DNA of 64,000 nucleotides from Martinezella tropici (GTDB taxonomy: Bacteria; Pseudomonadota; Alphaproteobacteria; Rhizobiales; Rhizobiaceae). The translations under genes and the position numbers were made by a program. The DNA lies in the NCBI GenBank assembly GCA_000799755.1, contig JUHI01000002.1, positions 248,001-312,000 of the forward strand, in the 5' to 3' direction. Each line of letters opens with the position of its first letter. The stretch's first letter is position 1. Under the pieces are notes generated by a model. That model had not been told where the DNA came from, did no database searches, and saw only the letters and a list, made by a program, of their open reading frames with translations. Below are positions 17,098-25,549 of this stretch, in pieces.

Positions 17098-17727
17098 TCA
17101 GGTTCGGCTGCCGGCAATCTTCTCCGACAGCTTGTCCGCCTCTTGCTGGGCCGATCGATTCGCCGGATAGACATCGAGGAAACGCTCCCAGACCCTCAGA
17201 GCCTGGGCGTCGTTGCCGGTTTCGGTCAGGATCGCCGCCATGCCGGCCAGCGCGCCGAAATGGCGTGGCTCTATTCGCAGGACCTGATTGATGTCTTCCA
17301 TCGACTTGCGGTAGTCGCCGATCGCGAAGTTGAGCGTGGCTCGTCGGTTCCACCCTTCGACATAGTCGGGCTTCAGGGAGATCACCTGATCGAGATAATC
17401 CATGGCCGCGCCATTGCGCTTGTCCTGAATGGCCTTGTCGGCCCACTGCATCAGAAGATTGATGGTGGCGCTGCCGGAGTCGCTGAACTCGGCATTTATC
17501 TGGTCGGCAATCAGGCTTGCCTGATCGGGGTCGCGCTGCCGCTTCAGCGCCGTGAACAGATTGTCGAGCTGCTGCTTGGGCGACAAAGTGCCGGAGGAAT
17601 CGCCAGGATTCTGCTTTTCCACAGGCACAGGCTCATCCGCCAGCGCCGCATGGGGCGCGGAGGCAGTCAGAGCGAGGAGAATCGGCAGGGCTAGATATGG
17701 CAAAGCAAAAACGCGCATGGCGGGCAT
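17098..17727 (-). CDS. Periplasmic tetratricopeptide-repeat protein
   Basis: A 209-residue protein with a signal peptide ending ALA at about residue 30 and then helical repeats. Three TPR-like units are visible: LLMQWADKAIQDKRNGAAMD, the unit around PDYVEGWNRRATLNFAIGDY, and the unit around RHFGALAGMAAILTETGND. TPR domains bind other proteins; the partner is not known. The gene stands alone. Confidence 0.75.
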   Translation of the reverse strand: MPAMRVFALPYLALPILLALTASAPHAALADEPVPVEKQNPGDSSGTLSPKQQLDNLFTALKRQRDPDQASLIADQINAEFSDSGSATINLLMQWADKAIQDKRNGAAMDYLDQVISLKPDYVEGWNRRATLNFAIGDYRKSMEDINQVLRIEPRHFGALAGMAAILTETGNDAQALRVWERFLDVYPANRSAQQEADKLSEKIAGSRT

Positions 17728-17786
17728 AGTAGCCCGCCAATGTCGAAGATCAAACCGAATTTGATGCGATCAACTAAAACTGAGCG

Positions 17787-17805
17787 TCCGATCCATGGGA
17801 TCGGA
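17787..17805 (-). terminator. Hairpin after rpmJ
   Basis: TCCGATCC (17787-17794) and GGATCGGA (17798-17805) form a perfect 8-bp stem with a 3-base loop, 14 bases after the rpmJ stop. A TTTT run follows a few bases later on the minus strand. Confidence 0.55.
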
Positions 17806-17818
17806 GCCGCGCGCTATA

Positions 17819-17944
17819 TCAGCCCTGACGAGCCTTGTAGCGCGGGTTCAGCTTGTTGATGATGTAAATGCGGCCCTTGCGGCGGACGAGACGGTTGTCA
17901 CGATGGCGCGCCTTGAGCGACTTGAGCGAATTCTTGATCTTCAT
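17819..17944 (-). CDS. rpmJ: 50S ribosomal protein L36, cysteine-free form
   Basis: A 41-residue, very basic protein that matches alphaproteobacterial L36 ([18 protein letters not shown] and a tail ending YKARQG). It has no cysteines, so it is the zinc-independent form and does not carry the CCCH zinc ribbon of the classical protein. It binds 23S rRNA in the large subunit. ATG 17944 is the start; the frame runs on upstream but without family similarity. It is monocistronic, away from the ribosomal protein operons. Confidence 0.92.
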   Translation of the reverse strand: MKIKNSLKSLKARHRDNRLVRRKGRIYIINKLNPRYKARQG

Positions 17945-18002
17945 TTTTCTGATCCGCGATGTTCGAGGGGGAATGTCACATTCGCCCGGGTCTTTAACAA
18001 TC

Positions 18003-18026
18003 AAAAGCGCGCTCAGGGCGCGCTCT
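18003..18026 (-). terminator. Rho-independent terminator of purK
   Basis: AGCGCGC (18006-18012) and GCGCGCT (18018-18024) form a 7-bp stem with a 5-base loop. On the minus strand it is followed by TTTTGATT. It lies about 70 bases after the purK stop. Confidence 0.7.
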
Positions 18027-18095
18027 TTAGGGTGGGGAGCAAATACCCTGTCGACCGTTCGCTGTCAACCATGTCAGGGCTTTTTCCCGCTACTC

Positions 18096-19154
18096 TTAGC
18101 GGAGAAGCTGCGTGACATGGCCCATCTTGCGGCCCGGCCGGGCTTCGGTCTTGCCATAGAGATGCACCAGCGTGTCGTCAAGGCACAGCCATTCCGGCAG
18201 TGCCAGGATGTCGTCGCCGATCAGATTGGTCATGACACAATCCGAATGACGATCGGGATTTCCGAGCGGCAGGCCGGCGACGGCGCGGATATGCTGCTCG
18301 AACTGCGAGATGACGCAGGCGGCTTCCGTCCAGTGGCCGGAATTGTGGACGCGCGGCGCCATTTCGTTGGCGATCAGGCTGCCATCGGCAAGCACGAAGA
18401 ACTCGATGCCGATGACGCCGACATAGCCGAGCGCCGTCAATATCCTTTCCGCAGCTTGCCGGGCAGCCACGCCTGTTTCTTGCGAAATCCTGGCAGGCAG
18501 CGTCGAGGTGTGGAGGATGCCGTTGCGATGGACGTTCTCGGCCGGATCGTAACAGGCAACCGTTCCGTCGATGCCGCGCGCCGCAATGATGGAGATCTCG
18601 CGCTCGAAGGATACGAAGCTTTCGAGAATCAGCGGCACATTGCCCAAGGAGGCATAGCCACCCTCGGCGCTTTCGGCGGCAGAGCGATAGACACGCTGCC
18701 CCTTGCCGTCATAACCGAGGCGTCGGGTCTTCAACACGCCCTGGCCACCGAAATCGGCCAGTGCCCTTTCGAGATCGGCCTGGCTGTCGACGGCATGGAA
18801 GCGGGCCGTCGGAATGCCGCAGCCGTTGATGAAGCTCTTTTCCGTCAGCCGGTCCTGCGCCATTTCCAGCGCTTTCGGCGGCGGATAGACCGTGACCTGC
18901 CGGGCGAGCTCTTCGGCGGCGGAAATGGGAACGTTCTCGAACTCGTAGGTCACGACATCGCAGCGCTTGGCCAGCTCGGCAAGGGCGGCCGCATCGTCAT
19001 AGGCTGCGACGATCTGTTCGTTGGCGACATGGGCCGCCGGACAATCCGTCTGCGGCTCGAGGACGACGGTGCGGAAATTCAGCCGCGCAGCCGCCATGGC
19101 CAGCATGCGGCCGAGCTGGCCGCCGCCGATGATGCCGATCGTTTTTGCGTTCAT
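18096..19154 (-). CDS. purK: N5-carboxyaminoimidazole ribonucleotide synthase
   Basis: A 352-residue ATP-grasp enzyme that carboxylates aminoimidazole ribonucleotide with bicarbonate and ATP in purine biosynthesis. The N-terminal [14 protein letters not shown] motif, the ATP-grasp core ([13 protein letters not shown], then [11 protein letters not shown]) and the metal-binding [22 protein letters not shown] are all present. The ATG overlaps the stop of purE as ATGA, so the two genes are coupled. A terminator follows. Length is normal. Confidence 0.96.
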   Translation of the reverse strand: MNAKTIGIIGGGQLGRMLAMAAARLNFRTVVLEPQTDCPAAHVANEQIVAAYDDAAALAELAKRCDVVTYEFENVPISAAEELARQVTVYPPPKALEMAQDRLTEKSFINGCGIPTARFHAVDSQADLERALADFGGQGVLKTRRLGYDGKGQRVYRSAAESAEGGYASLGNVPLILESFVSFEREISIIAARGIDGTVACYDPAENVHRNGILHTSTLPARISQETGVAARQAAERILTALGYVGVIGIEFFVLADGSLIANEMAPRVHNSGHWTEAACVISQFEQHIRAVAGLPLGNPDRHSDCVMTNLIGDDILALPEWLCLDDTLVHLYGKTEARPGRKMGHVTQLLR

Positions 19155-19648
19155 AGGTCGTCCATCGGATATTCGGCAACGGCGGCGCTCTGGCGCGCGC
19201 GCCATTCGTCGAGGCGCTCGGCAATCTCCTCATCGCCAAGCGCGAGGACGGCTGCGGCGAGCAGGGCGGCGTTGACCGCACCGGCCTTGCCGATCGCAAG
19301 CGTGCCGACAGGAATGCCCGCCGGCATCTGCACGATGGAGAGGAGACTGTCCTGCCCGGAGAGCGCGCGGGACTGCACCGGCACGCCGAAGACGGGCAGG
19401 GGCGTCATGGATGCCGCCATACCAGGCAGATGGGCTGCGCCACCGGCGCCGGCAATGATGACCTTGAAGCCCTCGTCCCTGGCGCCCTTGGCGAAACTCA
19501 CCAGCCTGTCCGGCGTGCGATGAGCGGAAATGATGCGCGCATCATAGGTGATTTCAAGCACTTCCAAGGTGTCTGCGGCATTCTTCATGGTCTCCCAGTC
19601 GGACTGGCTTCCCATGATGATGGCGACAGGCGGTCTTTCGGTCATCAT
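19151..19648 (-). CDS. purE: N5-carboxyaminoimidazole ribonucleotide mutase
   Basis: A 165-residue class I PurE that converts the PurK product to 4-carboxyaminoimidazole ribonucleotide. The family motifs [22 protein letters not shown] with the active-site His, and [12 protein letters not shown] are clear. It is the first gene of the purEK operon; its end overlaps purK by 4 bases. A second Met follows the first directly, so the start could be one codon later. Confidence 0.96.
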   Translation of the reverse strand: MMTERPPVAIIMGSQSDWETMKNAADTLEVLEITYDARIISAHRTPDRLVSFAKGARDEGFKVIIAGAGGAAHLPGMAASMTPLPVFGVPVQSRALSGQDSLLSIVQMPAGIPVGTLAIGKAGAVNAALLAAAVLALGDEEIAERLDEWRARQSAAVAEYPMDDL

Positions 19649-19664
19649 CGTTCCGTTGTGCTCC

Positions 19665-19868
19665 TCAGGCTATAATGTCGGGAATGATCTGGTCTTCCAG
19701 CTTGGTCAGCTTGTCTTTGATGACAAGCTTCTTCTTCTTCATGCGCTGGACGCGGAGGGCATCGCAGCCCGTCTGGATCATGGCATTGATTGCGGCATCA
19801 TAATCCTCGTGTTCCTGGCGCAGCCGCGCCACGATCAGCCTGATTTCCGCCTGTTCCTGATCGGCCAT
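19665..19868 (-). CDS. DUF465/YdcH family small protein
   Basis: A 67-residue, charged, helical protein. It contains the DUF465 pattern: a first helix with hydrophobic heptads ([18 protein letters not shown]), a short turn and a second, strongly basic helix [22 protein letters not shown]. Function is unknown. The start at 19868 follows GGGGAA; ATG 19874 is also possible. It lies 16 bases upstream of purE and is probably cotranscribed with purEK. A related gene is divergent at 20100. Confidence 0.8.
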   Translation of the reverse strand: MADQEQAEIRLIVARLRQEHEDYDAAINAMIQTGCDALRVQRMKKKKLVIKDKLTKLEDQIIPDIIA

Positions 19869-20099
19869 GTTCATTTCCCCAGCATATCGCGGAATCGCAT
19901 TCGTTCCGCCTCCTGAATTCCGCAAGCTCCTATCACCAAATGGCGATAACGGGAAGTTATCCTTCATCACGAATTTGCCGCCTATAGGCCACGTTTTCGC
20001 CTTCGACAAAGGCTGCATATTATGGCACAGTGAGAAGGTTGACACCTAGAGCCTTGGCGAATGGATGGTCAGGGCTCTGAAAGAGGAAGGAAGGGTCAT

Positions 20100-20273
20100 A
20101 TGACTGTTCAAGCTCATCTTGAATCGCTCGAAAAGAAACATGTCGCGCTCGAGGAGGCGCTGCATCTGGCAATGTCATCTCCCTCTAGCAATGATACTGA
20201 AATAGCAGACATCAAACGCAGGAAACTGCGCGTCAAGGACGAAATCCAGCGTCTGCGTTCCTCGGTCCACTGA
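20100..20273 (+). CDS. DUF465/YdcH family small protein
   Basis: A 57-residue helical hairpin protein of the same family as the divergent gene at 19665-19868. The first helix has LESLEKKHVALEEALHLAM, the second the basic IKRRKLRVKDEIQRL. ATG 20100 follows GAGGAAGGAAGG. Function is unknown. The pair of paralogues back to back suggests an old duplication with inversion. A GGCAGC-GAAT-GCTGCC hairpin at 20440-20455 lies about 170 bases downstream. Confidence 0.78.
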   Translation: MTVQAHLESLEKKHVALEEALHLAMSSPSSNDTEIADIKRRKLRVKDEIQRLRSSVH

Positions 20274-20439
20274 GGCAACGCTTCCACAGTTCAAAAAGCC
20301 ATCGATCTTGGGGGCAAGACAGGCTGATCGAAAGGTCTTAAGGCAATTTCCCAACCAGGATCGATGTGCATTTCCGTCAAAGCGGATGCGCCAGCGTCAC
20401 ATCGTCAGGGGTAGGGGTTGGCGCAATTTTCTCATTTTA

Positions 20440-20468
20440 GGCAGCGAATGCTGCCAATGATTATTTTT
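20440..20468 (+). terminator. Possible terminator between DUF465 and Nudix genes
   Basis: GGCAGC (20440-20445) and GCTGCC (20450-20455) form a 6-bp stem with loop GAAT, followed after 7 bases by TTATTTTT. The distance to the T run is long, so function is uncertain. Confidence 0.4.
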
Positions 20469-20502
20469 GAGCCCGTTGCGGTCATCCGGCACATTTTGCG
20501 AC

Positions 20503-20916
20503 GTGTCGGACGCAAGATTCCGAGATGATGGTGTGACGACGATCGTACTGGCGGCATTTATCAAGGGCGGCCGGGTATTGATGGTGCGTCGTGCCGCAAG
20601 CAAGCGGCATTATCCGGAGCACTGGGATCTGGTTGGCGGCCACGCCGAGACGGATGAACCCCTCGATGTCACGCTTGTACGAGAGGCTCGCGAAGAAGTC
20701 GGCGTTACACCTGTTGTCTTCCGCTATTTGGGTTGCTTCGAAGACAGCCAATGCGAAACGATCTACCACTTGTACGAGGTGACCGGCTGGTTGGAAGGGG
20801 AGCCCAGATTGATCGGGGATGAACATATCGATTTGGCATGGGTAGCATTGGACAGTGCGAACTTCCCAACGCCGCTAGCCCATCCGGAAGTTATGAAGTT
20901 CCTCTCCGTGGCTTAG
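20503..20916 (+). CDS. Nudix hydrolase
   Basis: A Nudix-fold pyrophosphohydrolase of about 137 residues. The Nudix box is complete: a Gly of GGHAETDEP, then LVREAREEVGV with the REx2EE metal-binding acids. Substrates are nucleoside diphosphates linked to another moiety; which one cannot be read. The start is doubtful: there is no in-frame ATG before the core, and GTG 20503 or TTG 20467 are the options; neither has a good ribosome binding site. GTG 20503 gives the more usual N-terminus. Confidence 0.82.
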   Translation: MSDARFRDDGVTTIVLAAFIKGGRVLMVRRAASKRHYPEHWDLVGGHAETDEPLDVTLVREAREEVGVTPVVFRYLGCFEDSQCETIYHLYEVTGWLEGEPRLIGDEHIDLAWVALDSANFPTPLAHPEVMKFLSVA

Positions 20917-21010
20917 TCCGGACGGGGGCGGGCCGCGGTAGTTCTGGCGTCGCCGTTGGCGCCAGCGAATTCCGCAATTTTCCGGAATGCCGCAGACGCG
21001 AACAGTCCCT

Positions 21011-21271
21011 TCAGGACCAGAACTGATCCAGCCATAAATTGAGCTTGTCGAAACCGCGGCTGTTGACCGCATAGATGCGTTTCGTGCCTTCATTGGTGAC
21101 GGAAACGAGATTGCTGTCGAGCAGGGCTTTCAGATGCTGGGAGACTGCCGGGCGGCTGATCGGCAGGCCCTGCGCCAGTTCGTTGACCGTCTTGGGTGCG
21201 CGGCGCAATTCCTCCAGCAGATGACGCCGGTTCGGGTCCGCGATGGCTGCGAAAGGGTCCATGGTCGACAT
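21011..21271 (-). CDS. ArsR family transcriptional regulator
   Basis: An 86-residue winged-helix regulator: FAAIADPNRRHLLEELR, the recognition region LAQGLPISRPAVSQHLKALL, and a wing with VTNEGTKRIYAV. No cysteine metal site is seen, so it is probably the non-metal type that senses another signal or works with an SRPBCC partner, though no such gene is adjacent here. It is divergent from the ThiE-like gene with 210 bases between them. Start at 21271 or the Met three codons later. Confidence 0.85.
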   Translation of the reverse strand: MSTMDPFAAIADPNRRHLLEELRRAPKTVNELAQGLPISRPAVSQHLKALLDSNLVSVTNEGTKRIYAVNSRGFDKLNLWLDQFWS

Positions 21272-21481
21272 GCGCGAAAGCTACGTCAAACACCAAGGGG
21301 CGGCAAGTTAATTGTGCGCTGCATGATATATTGTGAGAGCGGCCGCGCACGGGGTATGCGCTGCCGGCGCCGCTCGTGGCGAGTTAGCGGTTTCGGCCGC
21401 TGCCTCTTGTCAGAGAGAGCTAACGGATTTACTCACGACTATCGAACCGGTGCGCCATCGCTGACGATGGGGACCGAAACC

Positions 21482-22147
21482 ATGGAAGCCCTTATGACCG
21501 TGCCCGAAGATCGTTGCCGCCTCGTTCTCATCGTTCCCGACATCGCCGATATCGAGCAGCGGGCGAAGGTGGTGGCCGATGCGCTGAGGGGCGGAGACGT
21601 GGCCTCGGTCATTCTTCCGCAATATGGCCTCGATGACGGCACCTTCCAGAAACATGCCGAAAAGCTGGTGCCGATCATTCAGGCTGCAGGGGCAGCGGCG
21701 CTGATTTCCGGCGACAGTCGCGTGGCGGGCCGGGCCAAGGCGGATGGGCTGCATATTGCCGGCAATCTCGCCGAACTCACCGAAGCAGTGGAAAAATTCG
21801 TGCCGAAGCTGATCGTCGGCGGCGGCAGCGCTGCCGAAAGGCACAGTGCTCTGGAGATCGGCGAACTTAGGCCGGACTACATATTCTTCGGCAAGCTCGA
21901 TGGCGACATCAAGCCCGAGGCGCATCCGAAGAACCTGGCGCTCGGCGAATGGTGGGCCTCGATGATCGAAATTCCCTGCATCGTCATGGGCGGTACCGAC
22001 CCGAAGTCGGCGCTCGAGGTGGCTTTGACGGGCGCAGAGTTCGTCGCCCTGCATCAGGCTGTTTTTGCCGATCCAGCGGCAGCCCCGTCCATCGTTGCCG
22101 AAGTGAATGCGCTTCTGGACGAAAAAGCGCCACGGTTTGAGGATTGA
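21482..22147 (+). CDS. Thiamine phosphate synthase-like protein
   Basis: A protein of about 221 residues with the TIM-barrel pattern of ThiE: an early Asp/Arg-rich strand, LISGDSRVAGRAKADGLHI (which aligns with the diphosphate-binding ND...A...DGVH segment), and PDYIFFGKLDG followed by EIPCIVMGGTDP. It differs from true ThiE at several pyrophosphate-binding positions, so it may have lost or changed activity. Alternative starts are ATG 21467 and 21494. It is 9 bases before the Sel1-repeat gene, so the two are probably one operon. Confidence 0.75.
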   Translation: MEALMTVPEDRCRLVLIVPDIADIEQRAKVVADALRGGDVASVILPQYGLDDGTFQKHAEKLVPIIQAAGAAALISGDSRVAGRAKADGLHIAGNLAELTEAVEKFVPKLIVGGGSAAERHSALEIGELRPDYIFFGKLDGDIKPEAHPKNLALGEWWASMIEIPCIVMGGTDPKSALEVALTGAEFVALHQAVFADPAAAPSIVAEVNALLDEKAPRFED

Positions 22148-22156
22148 TAGCGATTC

Positions 22157-23377
22157 ATGTCGTCCATGCCTCGATTCCGCCATCGATCCTTCCTTGCCGT
22201 ACTCGCCGCCGGGCTTTGGGCATTCCCATTGCTGGCGGTCGCGCAATCGGGCAATGGTGATCCGTCGCTGCCGGGCGTCTCGGAGCCTTCGGACAAGGGG
22301 GCGCAGTCGGATAGCAACGCGCAGTCCGATGACGATACGACGGTGCCGGATGCGCCGCAGCCCAACGACAACCTCGTGACGCGTCCGCTCGGTGCCGATG
22401 CCGGCACCTTCAAGACGGAAAAGATCCAGCCCGGCGCCGAGCCCAAGGCCGATAGCGACATCAAGCCATCCCAGGGGGTCGGTGTTTTCGAGCGCATGGG
22501 GGCGAAATTGCCCGATCTGCCGCCGGAAAAGCCGTTCAAGGGCAAGGTGGACGATGCTTATGGCGCCTTTCAACGTGGCTATTACCTGACCGCCTTTCAG
22601 AGGGCGCTGCCGAGGGCGCAGCTTGGCGATCCGGCCGCGCAGACCCTGATCGCCGAGTTGATGACGCAGGGCCTGGGGGTCAAGCGCGACACGAAGGACG
22701 CGGCCTTCTGGTACAGCAAGGCGGCCGAGGGCGGTGACCCGACGTCGATGTTCAAATATGCGCTGATTCTGATGGAAGGGCGCGACGTACCGCGTGATCA
22801 GAAAAAGGCCGACGAGTGGATGAGGAAGGCTGCCGAAGCCGGCCAGGCTTCGGCGGAATTCAACGTCGCGCAGATGCTGACGGCTGAAAATCCCGGTGTG
22901 AAGGGCCTGCAGATGGCGCTTCCCTACTACGAGAAGTCCGCAGAGCAGGGCATTGCCGATGCGCAGTACGCCGTGTCGCAGCTTTATCTGAACCTTCCCG
23001 ATCTGCCGCCGGAGAAGAAGGCGCGTGCGCGCGAATGGCTGTCGCGCGCTGCCAATGCCGGCTTCGATACCGCGCAGCTCGATATGGGCCTCTGGCTCAT
23101 CAACGGCATTGGCGGCAAGCAGGATCTCGAAAACGGCTTCAACTGGATGCGCGTCGCCGCCTATCGCGGCAACGTCGTCGCGCAAAACAAGCTGGCGCAT
23201 CTTTATATCAACGCCATCGGCACCAAGCAGGACCGGGTGGCGGGGGCAACCTGGTATGTCATTTCCCGTCGCGCCGGCCTGAAGGACTCCGAGCTCGAGG
23301 ATTTCTACCAGGGCATCGAGGATTATCAGCAGAAGGCAGCTATCGACGCCGCCAACAAGTTTCGGCGGGCGCGATAA
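22157..23377 (+). CDS. Exported Sel1-repeat protein
   Basis: A 406-residue periplasmic protein. A signal peptide (about residues 1-29, ending AVAQS) is followed by a Ser/Asp/Pro-rich linker of about 90 residues and then at least six Sel1-like repeats with the A...GD..A......MY.G pattern (for example DAAFWYSKAAEGGDPTSMFK and EWMRKAAEAGQASAEFNVAQ). Sel1 proteins bind partner proteins; rhizobial ExoR is a shorter, regulatory example, but this protein is not ExoR. It follows the ThiE-like gene directly. Confidence 0.82.
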   Translation: MSSMPRFRHRSFLAVLAAGLWAFPLLAVAQSGNGDPSLPGVSEPSDKGAQSDSNAQSDDDTTVPDAPQPNDNLVTRPLGADAGTFKTEKIQPGAEPKADSDIKPSQGVGVFERMGAKLPDLPPEKPFKGKVDDAYGAFQRGYYLTAFQRALPRAQLGDPAAQTLIAELMTQGLGVKRDTKDAAFWYSKAAEGGDPTSMFKYALILMEGRDVPRDQKKADEWMRKAAEAGQASAEFNVAQMLTAENPGVKGLQMALPYYEKSAEQGIADAQYAVSQLYLNLPDLPPEKKARAREWLSRAANAGFDTAQLDMGLWLINGIGGKQDLENGFNWMRVAAYRGNVVAQNKLAHLYINAIGTKQDRVAGATWYVISRRAGLKDSELEDFYQGIEDYQQKAAIDAANKFRRAR

Positions 23378-23568
23378 TAGCGGACTAAATCGGGTCCTAT
23401 CGGGCCTGATGTGACACCAGTTTGAACGTGCCATAGCCTCACCACTTGAAATTCCCCCGATTTTATGGTCTTGAGGCCGCCAATCTTTTATTTCCGCTGA
23501 CGCTCCCGCCCCGTCGGGGCCTGATTTCGGGCCCGGTCAGCGCTATCTGCTTTATCCAAGGAAACCCG

Positions 23569-24369
23569 ATGGCCCGTTCTGCTCTTCTCAATGTCATGGT
23601 TCAGGCTGCCCTCAAGGCAGGAAAGTCGCTCAGCCGCGATTTCGGCGAAGTGCAGAACCTGCAGGTTTCCGTGAAGGGACCGGGCGATTTCGTCAGCCAG
23701 GCGGATCTGAAGGCGCAGAAGATCATCCGCGACGAGCTGATGAAGGCACGCCCCACCTACGGCTTCCTCGGCGAGGAAGGTGAAGAGGTCAAGGGCACCG
23801 ACGGCGCGCATCGCTGGATCGTCGATCCGCTCGACGGCACCACCAATTTCCTGCACGGCATTCCGCTGTTTGCCGTCTCGATCGCGCTCGAGCGCAATGA
23901 CGAGATCGTCGCCGGCGTGATTTTCAATCCGGCGACCGACGAGCTCTACACGACCGAGCGTGGTGGCGGCGCATTTCTCAACGATCGCCGCCTGCGCGTC
24001 GCTTCGCGCCGCGTGTTGTCGGACAGCGTCATCGGCTGCGGCGTTCCGAATCTCGGCCGCGGCAATCACGGCAAGTTCCTTGTCGAGCTGCGCCATGTCA
24101 TGGGCGAGGTCGCCGGCGTCCGCCGTCTCGGCTCCGCATCGCTCGATCTTGCCTATGTGGCGGCAGGCCGTTTCGACGGTTTCTGGGAGACCGGCCTGTC
24201 TCCCTGGGATATCGCAGCCGGCATTCTCCTGATCCGCGAAGCCGGTGGTTTCGTTTCCGATTTCAACGGCGGCACCGACATGCTCGGAACCAATTCGATC
24301 ATCTGCGGCAACGAGCACATCCAGAAGGCGCTCGCCGAAGTGGTCAAGCGGCCGATCCCGACGAAATAA
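23569..24369 (+). CDS. suhB: Inositol monophosphatase family protein
   Basis: A 266-residue magnesium-dependent phosphatase of the inositol monophosphatase family. The metal site is complete: GEEGEEVKG, then the motif WIVDPLDGTTNFLHG, and the second motif SPWDIAAGILLIREAGG. It hydrolyses inositol-1-phosphate or similar sugar phosphates; SuhB proteins also affect rRNA transcription in other bacteria. ATG 23569 follows AAGGAAA; the longer frame from 23446 is rejected. A terminator-like hairpin follows. Confidence 0.9.
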   Translation: MARSALLNVMVQAALKAGKSLSRDFGEVQNLQVSVKGPGDFVSQADLKAQKIIRDELMKARPTYGFLGEEGEEVKGTDGAHRWIVDPLDGTTNFLHGIPLFAVSIALERNDEIVAGVIFNPATDELYTTERGGGAFLNDRRLRVASRRVLSDSVIGCGVPNLGRGNHGKFLVELRHVMGEVAGVRRLGSASLDLAYVAAGRFDGFWETGLSPWDIAAGILLIREAGGFVSDFNGGTDMLGTNSIICGNEHIQKALAEVVKRPIPTK

Positions 24370-24397
24370 GTTTAGCTTCCGCTGCTTTTCGAGCGAT

Positions 24398-24430
24398 AAA
24401 ACAGTCTGTTGCCAACGGGCTGTTTTGTGC
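24398..24430 (+). terminator. Probable terminator of suhB
   Basis: AAAACAG (24398-24404) pairs with CTGTTTT (24420-24426), extended inward by wobble pairs, and the right arm itself ends in TTTT. It lies about 30 bases after the stop. Confidence 0.55.
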
Positions 24431-24502
24431 TTTCCGTCTCTTCAATTCGGCACAATGTTGCTCTAGTCTCCGCCTGCGGAAAATGCGGTGGCGGAGCGTG
24501 TG

Positions 24503-25546
24503 ATGGAAAATGTGAAACTGGCGGATCTGGGCTCGACCGACAATGTGTCGGGCAGCTACGCCTACAAGCTCTCAAGCCCGATGGCCTTCTTCTGGACGAT
24601 GGTTCTTTTCCTCGTCATCGTCGGCTTCATCGTCGCCATCCTGTTCCGTCAGGCCCAGGTCGCCTTCCTGCACAATCCGGGCCTAAACGGCCTGATCGTC
24701 GGCGTTCTGGTCGTCGGCATCCTGCTCGTCTTCAACCATGTGCTGATGCTGAGGCCGGAGGTTCGCTGGTTCAATCATTTCCGTGCCGTGGGCAATGCGG
24801 ACAAGGTCGGTCGTAATCCGCGGCTGCTGGCGCCGATGCGGGCGCTGCTCGGCAACCGTCGCGCCATGCAGCTTTCCACGGCGACGCTGCGCTCCATTCT
24901 CGATTCGATCGCCACGCGTCTCGACGAATCGCGCGACACCTCGCGCTATCTGATCGGCCTCCTCGTCTTTCTCGGCCTGCTTGGCACTTTCTGGGGCCTG
25001 ATCGGCACCATCGGCTCGATCAATGACGTCATCCAGGGTCTCGACGCCGGCACCGGCGACAGCGGCGATATTCTGAGCGCGCTGAAGTCAGGCCTTTCCG
25101 GCCCGCTGGTCGGCATGGGCACGGCATTCTCGTCCTCGCTGCTCGGTCTTTCCGGCTCGCTGATTCTCGGCTTTCTCGATCTGCAGGCCGGCCGCGCGCA
25201 GAATCGATTCTATACCGAGCTCGAAAACTGGCTTTCCTCCGTCACCGATGTCGGGTCCGATATCGCGCCGGTCATTGAAAATGCCGCCGGCGCTTCCTCG
25301 GAGGATGTGCGTGCGCTTTCGGACTATCTGCGCAAGATTGCCGATGAGGGCGGCGGCCAGCGCTCGGTGACGGCCATGGCGAACCTTGCCGAAGGCATTC
25401 AGGGCCTGGTCAAAAACATGCGCAACGAGCAGCAGATGCTGCGCGACTGGATCGAGGCGCAGCAGGAAGAGGCCAAATCGATGCGCCGCACGCTCGACCG
25501 CCTCGCCGACCGGATCAGTCACACCGAGAAGACCGGGAGCAAGTAA
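24503..25546 (+). CDS. MotA/TolQ/ExbB-type proton channel protein
   Basis: A 347-residue inner-membrane protein. Helices are at about residues 26-48 and 60-80, then after a cytoplasmic loop at about 145-175 and 195-225, the last pair carrying the MotA/TolQ core (LGLLGTFWGLIGTIGS and GPLVGMGTAFSSSLLGLSGS). The C-terminal 100 residues are cytoplasmic and coiled-coil-like. With the next gene, only 3 bases away, it should form a proton-driven complex crossing the inner membrane and touching peptidoglycan. Start at ATG 24503 fits GGAG; GTG 24488 is an alternative. Function of this rhizobial pair is not known to me. Confidence 0.85.
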   Translation: MENVKLADLGSTDNVSGSYAYKLSSPMAFFWTMVLFLVIVGFIVAILFRQAQVAFLHNPGLNGLIVGVLVVGILLVFNHVLMLRPEVRWFNHFRAVGNADKVGRNPRLLAPMRALLGNRRAMQLSTATLRSILDSIATRLDESRDTSRYLIGLLVFLGLLGTFWGLIGTIGSINDVIQGLDAGTGDSGDILSALKSGLSGPLVGMGTAFSSSLLGLSGSLILGFLDLQAGRAQNRFYTELENWLSSVTDVGSDIAPVIENAAGASSEDVRALSDYLRKIADEGGGQRSVTAMANLAEGIQGLVKNMRNEQQMLRDWIEAQQEEAKSMRRTLDRLADRISHTEKTGSK

Positions 25547-25549
25547 GCC

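Noticed and set aside
17868..19523. 551-codon plus-strand ORF
   Set aside because: It is antisense to rpmJ, purK and part of purE, which are all well supported.
21410..23434. 674-codon minus-strand ORF
   Set aside because: It runs antisense through the ThiE-like and Sel1-repeat genes; its translation is Arg/Gly/His-rich without domains, and is a by-product of GC-rich codon bias.
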